From Parabacteroides gordonii MS-1 = DSM 23371 (lineage in GTDB: Bacteria > Bacteroidota > Bacteroidia > Bacteroidales > Tannerellaceae): a DNA stretch of 64,000 nucleotides. Below are positions 19,283-27,381 of this stretch, piece after piece. The first letter of the stretch is position 1, and every line of letters starts with the position of its first letter. The notes below the pieces were generated by a model. That model was not told where the DNA came from. It worked only from the letters and a program-made list of their open reading frames with translations, and did not search any database. The stretch covers positions 114,030 through 178,029 of the forward strand of contig NZ_KQ033919.1 of NCBI RefSeq assembly GCF_000969825.1. The letters run 5' to 3'. The translations under genes were made by a program, and so were the position numbers.

Positions 19283-19504
19283 AATGTTATTTTTTTATTG
19301 TTACTATTTCCCTTTGTTCAACCTGTTTGCGACCTTTGGGATTTATTTTTCTGCCTCCAAAAGGTGGCGGAAACAATCTGACAAGGCTGATGCGGAAAAA
19401 TACGCTTGACAGACGGAGAGGAAGATTTTTGCGGCTCACTCGCGGCGGAACGCCGGCATTAGCAAGATTGGAGCAGCCTATTACCTTTGCGGGAAAATAA
19501 GTCC
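19283..19504 (-). promoter_or_regulatory. Fold-back promoter module b
   Basis: Arm A 19338-19392 against arm B 19456-19504, with TACCTTTG at 19482-19489 in arm B. Nearly identical to module a; upstream of the 73-aa/190-aa gene pair. Confidence 0.68.
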
Positions 19505-19719
19505 ACGAGAGGTCGCACGGCAGCAGCAAAACGATAATAAATGACAATCAAATAGAAAGGGATGAATAAAACTGTAAAACAGGGGTGTTAAAACAGGGTA
19601 ACGGACAATCGGAACGAATTGCCCGTACTATAATCGGAGGAAGGTGAACTATAAAGGGAGGTGGAATCGGGTGGATTGGCCCATCTCTTGATAATTGCAG
19701 AATGACGACTGTATTAAAT
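19322..19719. repeat. Long direct repeat, copy 2
   Basis: Same orientation as 16409-16819 and over 95% identical by eye. Recombination between the copies would delete the toxin-antitoxin, YGS, 190-aa and 73-aa genes. Confidence 0.93.
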
Positions 19720-19819
19720 CATGGGGAATGAGTAAGTCTTTTTGATAAGGCAGAATGCAGTTCGGAACAGGCAACCTGAAAAACAATGTTTTTTGTTTGC
19801 TTATCCGCCAATTTTTCGT

Positions 19820-19955
19820 TATCTTTGTCAAAATGAAGACAGCAGACGGTACTTTCGGGTACGGTCATTGTCGTGACATGGAAGATTCATACTCGGCTTG
19901 GAAACAGGCGGAGATTGATATACATATTATACGTTCACTGAACGTCTTGGAATAG
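19820..19955 (+). CDS. Possible 40-residue ORF behind a good -7 box
   Basis: TATCTTTG at 19820-19827, then ATG at 19833 opening 40 codons to the stop at 19953. The peptide (MKTADGTFGYGHC at the start) resembles nothing I know. The -7 box to ATG distance (5 nt) would leave the transcription start at or inside the start codon, so it may be a leaderless gene, a remnant, or only a promoter for the reductase at 20135. Confidence 0.3.
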
Positions 19956-20134
19956 AAAACTGACACTTATCAAAAAGACAAGATGTATAGCAAAATATTC
20001 ATACTGTATGTTTATACAGCAAGGGTTTGCTTATCTGCCTTTTAGGTATGGCAGTACCTCTATTCCGGAATAGCGTAGGTTCATGCTGTTCTTTAGGGTG
20101 CAAGGTGGACATAATTCTTAAAAACACATTGAAT

Positions 20135-20620
20135 ATGAAACAGATTTCCTTGCACGTGTATCAGTCCATCGACGGTTGTCCGGCTCCTTCGGACAAGCAT
20201 TTTGATGCGGCTGTGGATGCCTCCAGTTGTGTGCTGATTGACGAAGAAACTTACCTGCGTATTTATATGAACCATTTGGGTTGGCCGATTACGGCGAAAG
20301 AGACTTTGGTTGTGACGAACGGCGGCATCGACCTGACGGAGAATGAACGAGTGAAGTTCATCCAAGGAGATGCAGTGGCAGAACTGAGACAGATGAAGGA
20401 AGACGGCGACGGTATGGTGGTGGCTTACGGTGAGGAAATCGGGGCTTTACTCTTGGATAACGGGCTGGCGGACGAAATCACAGTGACAACCGTTCCGGTA
20501 CTAATCGGCGGCGGCGAAAAGGCATTGGAATGCGGATTGAATGACGGCAGAGCTTGGATTGTGCGGTCAAATAAGGTGCTGGTGGACGGAAAAATGAGGA
20601 CGGTGTACGGGAAGGTCTAA
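20135..20620 (+). CDS. RibD-C/dihydrofolate-reductase-like protein
   Basis: 161 residues, counted from the ATG that opens MKQISLHVYQSIDGC, the usual first strand of the family (x-x-S-x-D-G). Other family marks are LVVTNGGIDL, VAYGEEIGALLLDNGLADEITVTTVPVLIGGGEKAL: the conserved G-G-x-x-L-x-x-x-L-x-x-x-x-L-x-D-E-x-x-x-x-x-x-P-V-x-x-G-x-G pattern. Such small proteins bind NADPH in the RibD C-terminal/DHFR fold; the substrate here is unknown. A longer frame begins upstream at 20027 but lacks family residues. A terminator hairpin follows 24 nt after the stop, so it is a single-gene unit. Confidence 0.82.
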   Translation: MKQISLHVYQSIDGCPAPSDKHFDAAVDASSCVLIDEETYLRIYMNHLGWPITAKETLVVTNGGIDLTENERVKFIQGDAVAELRQMKEDGDGMVVAYGEEIGALLLDNGLADEITVTTVPVLIGGGEKALECGLNDGRAWIVRSNKVLVDGKMRTVYGKV

Positions 20621-20644
20621 TATGACAAATAGATATTATAGCAA

Positions 20645-20670
20645 AAGTGCAGCAACCAATTGCTGCACTT
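20645..20670 (+). terminator. Terminator after the RibD-like gene
   Basis: Perfect 11-bp stem (AAGTGCAGCAA, loop CCAA, complement) followed by ATTTATAAAA. The stretch from there to 20961 holds no gene I can support. Confidence 0.85.
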
Positions 20671-20961
20671 ATTTATAAAAAGACGTGCCTTAAACATGCT
20701 AAATAGGCGAAAAGTAAGGCAAGTATATTACTTTTTAAGCCGAATACTAAAAAAGGTAGAGAAAGATATAAGGAGGATGGAGCCTCCGAAGATATAAAAA
20801 TACAGCAACACCAACTAAACCGGCACATAGGTAAAGCCGGGCAATACATCAGAACTAATAGCGTACTTTGCCATATCACGCTATGGCTGACAAAACAGCC
20901 TTTACATGAATGGCAAAGGAGTCACCGCTACGGCTCGGAATATGCGAAAACAAGATGGCTG

Positions 20962-21465
20962 TTATACGATTGAGCTGCCATAGAGATTTAGAACTTTTAG
21001 TCCATTCGCTGTAGCCTTACGATAAGTATAAAACGTACCACCCTTGGGTTTGCCGTCATACCAGGCAATAAGAGACGAACTTTGAAAAACCATATAGTCG
21101 TTGCGTCGAAGCAAACAGCCATGGTAGTAGTGTTCGCTCAGGATGATAACATCATCCGAGTTACAGAGAATAGTATCATACCGGGCTTTCATCGCATCGT
21201 TCCACCGCTCGGATTGTCCGCGATACGGTACTACGGCAATAACTTGCAGACCTGACAATTCGGACTGCAACGCAAGAGCAACTTCTGCCGCCAGCATATC
21301 AAACCCCATGGCACAACCACAGTAAAAATGACGATAACCTCCAGCGTATGCCTTGGTTATCGCTGCCTTTAATTGCAGCTTCAGTTGCTTCCTGTATAGG
21401 AATGGAATATTGCGGTGTCCACTGAAGCAAACGGACACTGCCTTATCATACTTTGTCTGGGTCAT
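20962..21465 (-). CDS. SLOG-family protein (DUF1273/YpsA-like)
   Basis: 167 residues. The family is shown by SVCFSGHRNIPF at the N-terminus, the Gly-rich YRHFYCGCAMGFDMLAAEVAL segment and VIAVVPYRGQSERW, matching the C-F-S-G-H-R and G-x-x-x-G-x-D-x-x-A-A-E motifs of DUF1273 proteins. SLOG domains bind nucleotides or nucleotide-derived signals and recur in defence systems. The start is one nt downstream of the PRTase stop, so both genes form a tight operon behind fold-back module c. Nucleotide sensing or processing is an inference from fold. Confidence 0.85.
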   Translation of the reverse strand: MTQTKYDKAVSVCFSGHRNIPFLYRKQLKLQLKAAITKAYAGGYRHFYCGCAMGFDMLAAEVALALQSELSGLQVIAVVPYRGQSERWNDAMKARYDTILCNSDDVIILSEHYYHGCLLRRNDYMVFQSSSLIAWYDGKPKGGTFYTYRKATANGLKVLNLYGSSIV

Positions 21466-21466
21466 A

Positions 21467-22033
21467 TTATTTCACTTTGTAATGGGTTCTTGCGAGGAAT
21501 ATACCTCCGAGTACATTAGCACCAAGGCTTTCAAGCTGATTGGCATAGGTAGCATAACTCAGCCCTTTGGTTATCACATCATCAAAGACTACCACAGACC
21601 TGCCGTTGAAAAAGGCCGAATCAAACTCAATGACGTTTACCTTACGGACTTCTTTCTCTGCCTTACGGTTTTCGTGAATGGTTAGCCTCTCACCACTCAC
21701 TGATACATGGTCATAACCATTGATAGCTCCCGTCAGTTCGCATACTCTTTGGCAGAATGCTTTGTAACGTATCTCGTTCTTCTTATCGGTGGATGCCGGT
21801 ACGGGAGAAAATACAATGTTAGTACATGATGTTCCATAACGTTCGGTCATGTTGGCTGCCGTGCGTTGAGCAACCTCTTCGTATGCCCGTCCATCCTTGA
21901 AATCAAAGACTAACTTGCGGTCTGCTATCTCACGCTCACTCACATTGCGTATGCGTGCAGGAAAATACTTACAGAACCATGCCTGTGGCTTGTCCAACTG
22001 TTTTTGAAGTTCTATGTCTATCGTCTTTGCCAT
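21467..22033 (-). CDS. Phosphoribosyltransferase-fold protein
   Basis: 188 residues. The PRPP-binding loop is SVVVFDDVITKG (about 145-156), preceded by FNGR and followed by YATYANQLESLGANVLGGIFLART, as in type I phosphoribosyltransferases such as ComF. The N-terminal part (WFCKYFPARI, ADRKLVFDFKDG) replaces the usual hood. It is the first gene of the operon with the SLOG gene and lies directly behind module c. A soluble cytoplasmic enzyme; the base or partner is not predictable. Confidence 0.85.
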   Translation of the reverse strand: MAKTIDIELQKQLDKPQAWFCKYFPARIRNVSEREIADRKLVFDFKDGRAYEEVAQRTAANMTERYGTSCTNIVFSPVPASTDKKNEIRYKAFCQRVCELTGAINGYDHVSVSGERLTIHENRKAEKEVRKVNVIEFDSAFFNGRSVVVFDDVITKGLSYATYANQLESLGANVLGGIFLARTHYKVK

Positions 22034-22243
22034 AACTCTGATAATTTTTCTTTTTCCCTCTTTTTGAAGGCTGTTCAGCCTGCTGAGGGATATTTTCTGC
22101 CATCAACTGCCGCCCAAGAATACCGATAAGACAAAACGGGGACAAGAAATACGCTCTGACGTGTCAGAGGAAGATTTTTCGTTCCAGCGATAGTGGCGAT
22201 TTGATGTTTGGTAAAAGGCGGCTTACTTTGCGGAAAATATGAC
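22034..22243 (-). promoter_or_regulatory. Fold-back promoter module c (PRTase-SLOG operon)
   Basis: Arm A about 22087-22135 against arm B about 22195-22243, with TTACTTTG at 22223-22230 in arm B. A GAAGGCTGTTCAGCCTGC hairpin and the TTTCCC tract lie next to the start codon. The -7 match and pairing are weaker than in modules a and d-h. Confidence 0.55.
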
Positions 22244-22379
22244 TACAGCAGAGCTAACCGACAAACAGAATATGCTTTCTTACTACAGGCGGTTGTCATA
22301 TAGACATGTAGAATAGGTGCAAGATTTATAAAAGGAATGGGTGGGCAGTGGAACGTCTGTGGCTTGCCGGTCCAAACTT

Positions 22380-22785
22380 CCCGATGAAGTGACCATACAA
22401 CTTAGTCTCAAATCTGGCGAAGCGTAAACCTTGGCAGTTTGTGACCGAGGTGTACGGTCTTTTCATGTTTGGCTTCCGTAAAGAGTCTTTCACTCACCCC
22501 ATAGCAGCTCTGCTGCCATAAGGTGAGTGAATGTCTCTTGCGGACAAGTCCTGTGACGCTCCGCTGATGGTGTGGGGCGAAGCTATAAAAACAAACAGAC
22601 GGCATTGCCGGTTACAAAAGAACAGATAGCAGAGGTCGCTGCAAGGACAACAGATTGGCTTGATTGACACTTGTGGCAAATATGCCATCGTCCTTGCTTT
22701 ATCCCAAAGACTGGTACACAGCATATAGCAGACTTGTATGCCATTTGCCGTGTACCGGTCAGGGCGAACATCTTCTATAAAAGTT
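22380..22785. other. Structured intergenic region with several long inverted repeats
   Basis: No gene. It contains GACCATACA/TGTACGGTC around 22390-22460, a long hairpin at about 22476-22541 (TTCACTCACC .. GGTGAGTGAA, with nested GCAG/CTGC), GCAAGGAC/GTCCTTGC around 22642-22697, and GGTACAC/GTGTACC around 22710-22757. It could be an RNA, an extension of module c, or a recombination or priming site. Confidence 0.5.
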
Positions 22786-22893
22786 GAGCATGTACAATTA
22801 AAAGAGGAAATTGTATGGGTAAGACTTTATGATATAAAAGTGATATGGCTTATAAATTATCGGTGCTATTTTAGATTAGTGCCACGATTTTGC

Positions 22894-22901
22894 TAACTTT
22901 G
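22894..22901 (+). promoter_or_regulatory. -7 box for the membrane-anchored PRTase gene
   Basis: TAACTTTG, about 130 nt before the ATG at 23030; a TTTT(G) tract precedes it. Confidence 0.55.
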
Positions 22902-23029
22902 CAAGTGAGTGAAAACGAATTTGATATAAGTAATGAAGCCATAACCCCCATATCCGATTATGTCGAAATACACCGTAATGTTGTAAATAACCAGATTGAA
23001 ACGGGCTGCTTCATTCAAATAAAAATACG

Positions 23030-23866
23030 ATGAATGCAAGACTATTGTTCATACTCCTGCTTTTCACAATTGGGGCATTGTGGTATATTATCGGCTACTG
23101 GCGACGAAAAGCAGGAGAAGCGGCATTCGCCGCCGCACGGTTGACCGAAAAGAGCGAGGAACGTGAACGTTACTGTCGTCTGGCGGTAATGGCCGGTCAT
23201 CGGGAAGCCTGCCGTATGTTCTGTCTCTTGCATCCCGAACGGTTTGATGGCCATTCTCCCCATAAGCCGTTCAAGTTACGAGGCATCCGAATCTCCTTTT
23301 ACGGATATTACTATCCGTCACGATACAATGCGCTGCTCAATGATGAACAGAGGGCTTTCTGCCATTCCATCTACCAGTTCAAACAAGGAGATATACACGG
23401 AATCGAGTTCTTTAAAACGTGTATGAATGCCTTGCAACTGAAAAAGAGACCTTACCATATAATGTTCATGCCGTGTAGCAACTGGATAAAATACGGTCAA
23501 CGGTTCAAACGGCTCGACTGGTACATCGGAAAGCACCGACAGGATTTAACTTCAGGACTGTACGACGTTGATATTTGCGATGCACGAGAAAGCCTGCATG
23601 AGGCCAAAGGTGGAGAGAAGCGTATCCTCGAACGAAACTACCTCATTACCGGAAAAATCAAAGGGAAAGAGATTATCATCATAGATGATGTGCTGACAAC
23701 CGGGCAAAGCGTGGTGGATTACAAGGAAGAGATAGAACGGTGCGGTGGCAAAGTAGTGGCGGCTATCTTCTATGGCAAGACGCTCTCCATGCCTTCGATG
23801 CTCCTTGTACAAATACACGTCTGGGGCAACCATATTGCCCATATTATTGAACGGATGACAAAGTAA
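23030..23866 (+). CDS. Membrane-anchored phosphoribosyltransferase-fold protein
   Basis: 278 residues. An N-terminal transmembrane segment (LLFILLLFTIGALWYIIGYW, residues 4-23) is followed by a positive stretch. The PRPP loop is IIIIDDVLTTGQSV (about 221-234) followed by GGKVVAAIFYGKT, a ComF-like arrangement. The middle (DGHSPHKPFKLRGIRISFYGYY) has no zinc-finger Cys cluster as real ComF would. It is divergent from the other PRTase and convergent with the LytM gene. Expected at the inner membrane with the catalytic domain in the cytoplasm. Function unknown; a link to DNA uptake or transfer is a guess. Confidence 0.8.
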   Translation: MNARLLFILLLFTIGALWYIIGYWRRKAGEAAFAAARLTEKSEERERYCRLAVMAGHREACRMFCLLHPERFDGHSPHKPFKLRGIRISFYGYYYPSRYNALLNDEQRAFCHSIYQFKQGDIHGIEFFKTCMNALQLKKRPYHIMFMPCSNWIKYGQRFKRLDWYIGKHRQDLTSGLYDVDICDARESLHEAKGGEKRILERNYLITGKIKGKEIIIIDDVLTTGQSVVDYKEEIERCGGKVVAAIFYGKTLSMPSMLLVQIHVWGNHIAHIIERMTK

Positions 23867-23898
23867 CCGGAACGTTTTCAGCCCTTTTCACTTCTCTT

Positions 23899-24558
23899 TT
23901 ACAAACCTGCCAATGCTGATATACACTCCTGCCGGATGGATTGGATATAATCGAGTATAAGCGAGGGGCTGATACTCCTGCCATTGAGTTTGCAGGTGAT
24001 ATGCAGGTGTTCGCCGGTGCTGCGTCCTGTGGAGCCGGTAATGCCAACCACATCACGAGGATGAACTATTGCCCCTTTGACGATAAGAATTTTAGAGAGA
24101 TGACAATAACTGACGGTGTACCTACCATGCCGCAAGGTTACATACTTGCCGGAAGTCTTGTCCTGTCCGACCTTCACGACCACACCCTCCATCATGGCCA
24201 TCACCTTGTCGCCACGTGCGCGCAAGTCCAGTCCGCCATGAAATTTACTCTTTCCCGTAAACGGGTCCTTACGGTAGCCATAAGGCGAAGTGACCTTGAT
24301 ATAACGTAACGGGTAACTTACACTCAAGTAACGATCCATCCACTTTTTCTTATCCATATCTGCGGATACCGGGATACCTGTTGAAACTTCCTGTACGGAA
24401 ATCTCGCTTTCGGATGCCGGTTCCGCTTGGTCTAACCCCATATCCAATACCTCCATCTTGTAGCGTGTTGGGGTAACGGCAACGGTATTGAATTGTGCTT
24501 TGGCTGGCGTGATACATAATGAGACACCCGTCATCATCAATAATAAAATCTTTCTCAT
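23899..24558 (-). CDS. Secreted LytM/M23 peptidoglycan peptidase
   Basis: 219 residues with a signal peptide (MRKILLLMMTGVSLCITPAKA). The C-terminal M23 domain has all metal and catalytic motifs: GYRKDPFTGKSKFHGGLDLRA (HxxxD), VSYCHLSKI (H) and STGEHLHIT (HxH). M23 enzymes cut peptide bridges in murein; in conjugative elements they open the wall for the transfer channel. It is divergent from the 24780 operon and shares its control region, including a 14-bp palindrome. The first ~85 residues after the signal have no recognised fold. Confidence 0.9.
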   Translation of the reverse strand: MRKILLLMMTGVSLCITPAKAQFNTVAVTPTRYKMEVLDMGLDQAEPASESEISVQEVSTGIPVSADMDKKKWMDRYLSVSYPLRYIKVTSPYGYRKDPFTGKSKFHGGLDLRARGDKVMAMMEGVVVKVGQDKTSGKYVTLRHGRYTVSYCHLSKILIVKGAIVHPRDVVGITGSTGRSTGEHLHITCKLNGRSISPSLILDYIQSIRQECISALAGL

Positions 24559-24615
24559 GGCAGCAAAGTTAGCACGCTCTTCTTATGGTCTGTCCATTGC
24601 CGACTGTTTTCTCTC

Positions 24616-24623
24616 CAAATATA
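24616..24623 (-). promoter_or_regulatory. -7 box for the LytM gene
   Basis: Minus-strand TATATTTG, about 58 nt before the start at 24558. Confidence 0.65.
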
Positions 24624-24636
24624 ACTATTTAATCAA

Positions 24637-24674
24637 TTTTGAATATGATTATTTGCGAAAAATCATATTCAAAA
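24637..24674. promoter_or_regulatory. 14-bp palindrome between divergent promoters (candidate operator)
   Basis: TTTTGAATATGATT (24637-24650), a 10-nt centre, then the exact complement (24661-24674). It lies between the -7 boxes of the LytM gene and of the 15-gene operon. The same half-site ATCATATT/AATATGAT recurs at 51662-51680. Confidence 0.7.
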
Positions 24675-24740
24675 CATTAAAAATACCACTTTATAATCAC
24701 TTATAAAGAAATGTTTTAGTCATCAGATAAGAAATCGCTC

Positions 24741-24748
24741 TATATTTG
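24741..24748 (+). promoter_or_regulatory. -7 box of the 15-gene operon
   Basis: TATATTTG, 32 nt before the ATG at 24780, with TTTTAG about 22 nt upstream. Confidence 0.72.
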
Positions 24749-24779
24749 CTGAGTATAATTTTATAACATCGTTCAGAAT

Positions 24780-25538
24780 ATGAAAAAAGAACAATTTGAG
24801 TTCAACGAACTGCCTTATCCGACATTGGCCCGCTTTGGGCTTACCCAAGAAATGATTGAAGATTTGCCCCTGTGTATCCTGAAAGAAATCGGGAAAGGCG
24901 GCTACTCGCCGGTACTGCCCATGCGTGTCACTAACGAGAATGGCGAAGTAATCGAGAGTCGCAGTCGGTTTGCCTTTATCCGTATGGATAGCGGCGAGGT
25001 GGATGTGGTTTTTTATCCCACACTGAAGTCGTCACCACTGGAATGCTACAACGAGGAGCAGCAAAAACAGTTGCTTGACGGCAAATCCATCATTGCAGAC
25101 GTGGCTATGGCGGACGGACGACGCAGTAAAGCTTTCGTGCAAATCGACGAGGAAACAAAACAGGTGATGTATGTTCCGACACCCATCATCGCCCGTAACC
25201 TGAAAGTGCTGGCAGAGGTAATGCACTTAGGTACAGTAGAAGTTAACGGAATGCAGCATGGTGAGCCTCTGACGGTGGCAGTGGATGGCGAACCTGTCAC
25301 GGTAGGCATCGACCTTCACAACAAGACGGGCATCCGTTTCTGCGCAGGTGACGCGCAGAAATGGAAAGAACAACCCAAGCGTGAATGGGATAAGTACACC
25401 TTCGGTTGCTACGGTTGCTGGGTGATGGATGATGACGGCAATCTCGACTACGTTCCAGAGGAGGAATACACAGAAGAACTGTGGAACGAACAGAAGAAAA
25501 GCGGTGAACGTAACCGAACGGCAGGTATTCACAAATAA
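24780..25538 (+). CDS. DUF4099-like conjugative-element protein
   Basis: 252 residues, first gene of the plus-strand operon. The N-terminus (FNELPYPTLARFGLTQEMIEDLPLCILKEIGKGGYSPVLPMRV) fits the DUF4099 pattern common in Bacteroidales conjugative elements: a short helix pair, L-P, then a G-K/R segment. The C-terminal part has GCYGCWVMDDDGNLDYVPEEEY and a charged tail. No signal peptide. DUF4099 proteins are of unknown function and are often joined to replication or transfer proteins. The family call is moderate. Confidence 0.65.
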   Translation: MKKEQFEFNELPYPTLARFGLTQEMIEDLPLCILKEIGKGGYSPVLPMRVTNENGEVIESRSRFAFIRMDSGEVDVVFYPTLKSSPLECYNEEQQKQLLDGKSIIADVAMADGRRSKAFVQIDEETKQVMYVPTPIIARNLKVLAEVMHLGTVEVNGMQHGEPLTVAVDGEPVTVGIDLHNKTGIRFCAGDAQKWKEQPKREWDKYTFGCYGCWVMDDDGNLDYVPEEEYTEELWNEQKKSGERNRTAGIHK

Positions 25539-25558
25539 AACCTATTTAATATAAGCGT

Positions 25559-25783
25559 ATGGCACAACAGAAATATTATCCCGAAGAGATTCTCGTCGAG
25601 AAGATGCAGAGCGGCGAATACGGCTGGCTCGATTACATCAACCATTTTTCTGCCGAGTGGCAGGAGGAGTACGCCCATTACTGTGAGGAAAAAGGACTCA
25701 CGGTCTGCGAAGATTCTGCCGCCGGGTTTGTCCGTTTCAAAGACGAACAATTGGAAGCGGCTATGAAATACGGCAACGCATAA
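25559..25783 (+). CDS. Small acidic hypothetical protein (74 aa)
   Basis: 20 nt after the DUF4099-like gene. Acidic helical protein (PEEILVEKMQSGEYGWLDYI, then YAHYCEEKGLTVCEDSAAGFVRFK). It resembles small conserved proteins of Bacteroidales conjugative elements but I cannot name a family. The tight spacing to both neighbours supports it as a real gene. Confidence 0.7.
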   Translation: MAQQKYYPEEILVEKMQSGEYGWLDYINHFSAEWQEEYAHYCEEKGLTVCEDSAAGFVRFKDEQLEAAMKYGNA

Positions 25784-25808
25784 CAAGTAACCATCATAAC
25801 ATCAGACT

Positions 25809-27377
25809 ATGACGATACGAACAAATACTAATCCTCGGCAGATGGACTTGCAACCCGAAATGCGCAATCTACTGATGCGTAACGGACTTCAAGCCCATGT
25901 CGCATTTGACGGAGGCGGCTACCGGCTGATTGTGCAAGGGCATGATTCACCGTTATTGGTCTATCCTATAACAGAACGACAGATGTTGGCTCTGACGGAC
26001 TGGGGAACGAATACGGCCAACAAGAAAGCCTACAACATACTCACGAGTATCATAGGAAAAGACTTCTATATGCCGAAAAATTTCGTCCATGCCCGCAATG
26101 CCAACGGTCGCGTGGCAATGGGGCTACATGGCTACCGCATCGGTATCGGTGAGTACGGACACATGGGGCGACTGGGTATGCCCCCTCCATTCCTTGGTTG
26201 GACACCACGCGAACAGTGGGGTTTCCACCTACGCAGAGTTGGTGGGCAGCTTTTCTTTCCGGGGCCATCCATCGTACCCGAACGCCCAGACGGGCGCATG
26301 AAGCCCGGCGAACTGCAATCGGGTGGCTACGGCTTTTACTACAAAGGCGGTCAACAGGAGCAACCCATTGTACAGCAAGATGTATTGAAGAACTTGCAGG
26401 AGGTCATTACACCGCTTGTCAGCCGTCCGCGCAGCAAGGAACCGGCACAAGCATACAAGGAGTTGATTGCTTCACCAGTCTATTTTTCCAACGAGAAATG
26501 GTCGGAGTGCCTTACTTCGCACGGTCTTATCGTGGATATGGAACGGAGGACACTGACCGTACAATCGGAAAGTGTCAATGCCGATATGGTCTATGACCTG
26601 ACGGAAGAAGAAGTGAAAAAACTGGCTACCGCATCCATCGAGGAACAACCTGTAGAGAAACGGTTGGATCTGCTGAACGGCATTATCGGAGCGGACTTTG
26701 CCGATAAAGTAACGATAGAACAGCTCAACAGCGAACAACGCATCAGTATCGGCCTGCATCCCGAAGTGCGGCATGAACTGGAAGAACGGCAGCGGCAGGA
26801 ACAAGAATTATTCATGCAGCAAGAAACTCCGATGCGGCAGGAATACATACAGGGCAGTATCGGTGCAGCCGTGGACGGTCGTGACCTGCAACTACTCAAC
26901 GAAAGCAAAGGCTGGTATCGTGAGGAGAAACATGGCCGGGAAGTAGAGGTCAGTGACATTGCCGTGCAACCGGCACAGACGGAGGGTAAATACAAGATGT
27001 CCGCTGTTATTGACGGACAGGTCATCAGCCACGAAATCAGCCAGAAAGACTACGACAAGTTTCTTGCTGTGGATGATTACCACCGGATGAAACTTTTTTC
27101 GAAGATTTTCAACGAGGTGGATATGAAGACACGTCCTGAAGCGAACAAGGGGCTTGGCGTGAAGATATTCGCTGCCCTTACCGCCGGTGCTGTGGTGGCA
27201 TCGGAAGTCGCACATGGCTTCCATCACCACCACTCTCCGGAGTTCTATGGCGAACGTTTCAGCGGACCGCCACATCCATACTTCAAGCCCGGCGTAGATA
27301 CACCGAGAGATGTGGCCATCCGTAATTTCGAGGCACAGATGAATCAAGATATTAATGAAATGAGAAGAGGGAGGTAA
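25809..27377 (+). CDS. Conjugative-element hypothetical protein (522 aa)
   Basis: No domain recognised with certainty. Residues 1-150 (LQPEMRNLLMRNGLQAHVAFDGG, YPITERQMLALTDWG) and 215-290 (VYFSNEKWSECLTSHGLIVD, VYDLTEEEVKKLATA, EKRLDLLNGIIGADFADKVT) repeat a similar pattern, T-x-x-x-x-x-A-L then N-x-L-x-x-I-I-G-x-D-F, so the protein may hold a duplicated domain. A Gln/Glu-rich helix follows, then a possible short hydrophobic segment near 455-470 (FAALTAGAVVASEVAHGFHHHH) and a Pro-rich end. Ends 4 nt before the Toprim gene. Confidence 0.7.
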   Translation: MTIRTNTNPRQMDLQPEMRNLLMRNGLQAHVAFDGGGYRLIVQGHDSPLLVYPITERQMLALTDWGTNTANKKAYNILTSIIGKDFYMPKNFVHARNANGRVAMGLHGYRIGIGEYGHMGRLGMPPPFLGWTPREQWGFHLRRVGGQLFFPGPSIVPERPDGRMKPGELQSGGYGFYYKGGQQEQPIVQQDVLKNLQEVITPLVSRPRSKEPAQAYKELIASPVYFSNEKWSECLTSHGLIVDMERRTLTVQSESVNADMVYDLTEEEVKKLATASIEEQPVEKRLDLLNGIIGADFADKVTIEQLNSEQRISIGLHPEVRHELEERQRQEQELFMQQETPMRQEYIQGSIGAAVDGRDLQLLNESKGWYREEKHGREVEVSDIAVQPAQTEGKYKMSAVIDGQVISHEISQKDYDKFLAVDDYHRMKLFSKIFNEVDMKTRPEANKGLGVKIFAALTAGAVVASEVAHGFHHHHSPEFYGERFSGPPHPYFKPGVDTPRDVAIRNFEAQMNQDINEMRRGR

Positions 27378-27381
27378 ACCT

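Noticed and set aside
22408-22771. Several minus-strand frames of 60-76 codons
   Set aside because: They coincide with the inverted-repeat cluster and look like random translations rich in Cys and His.
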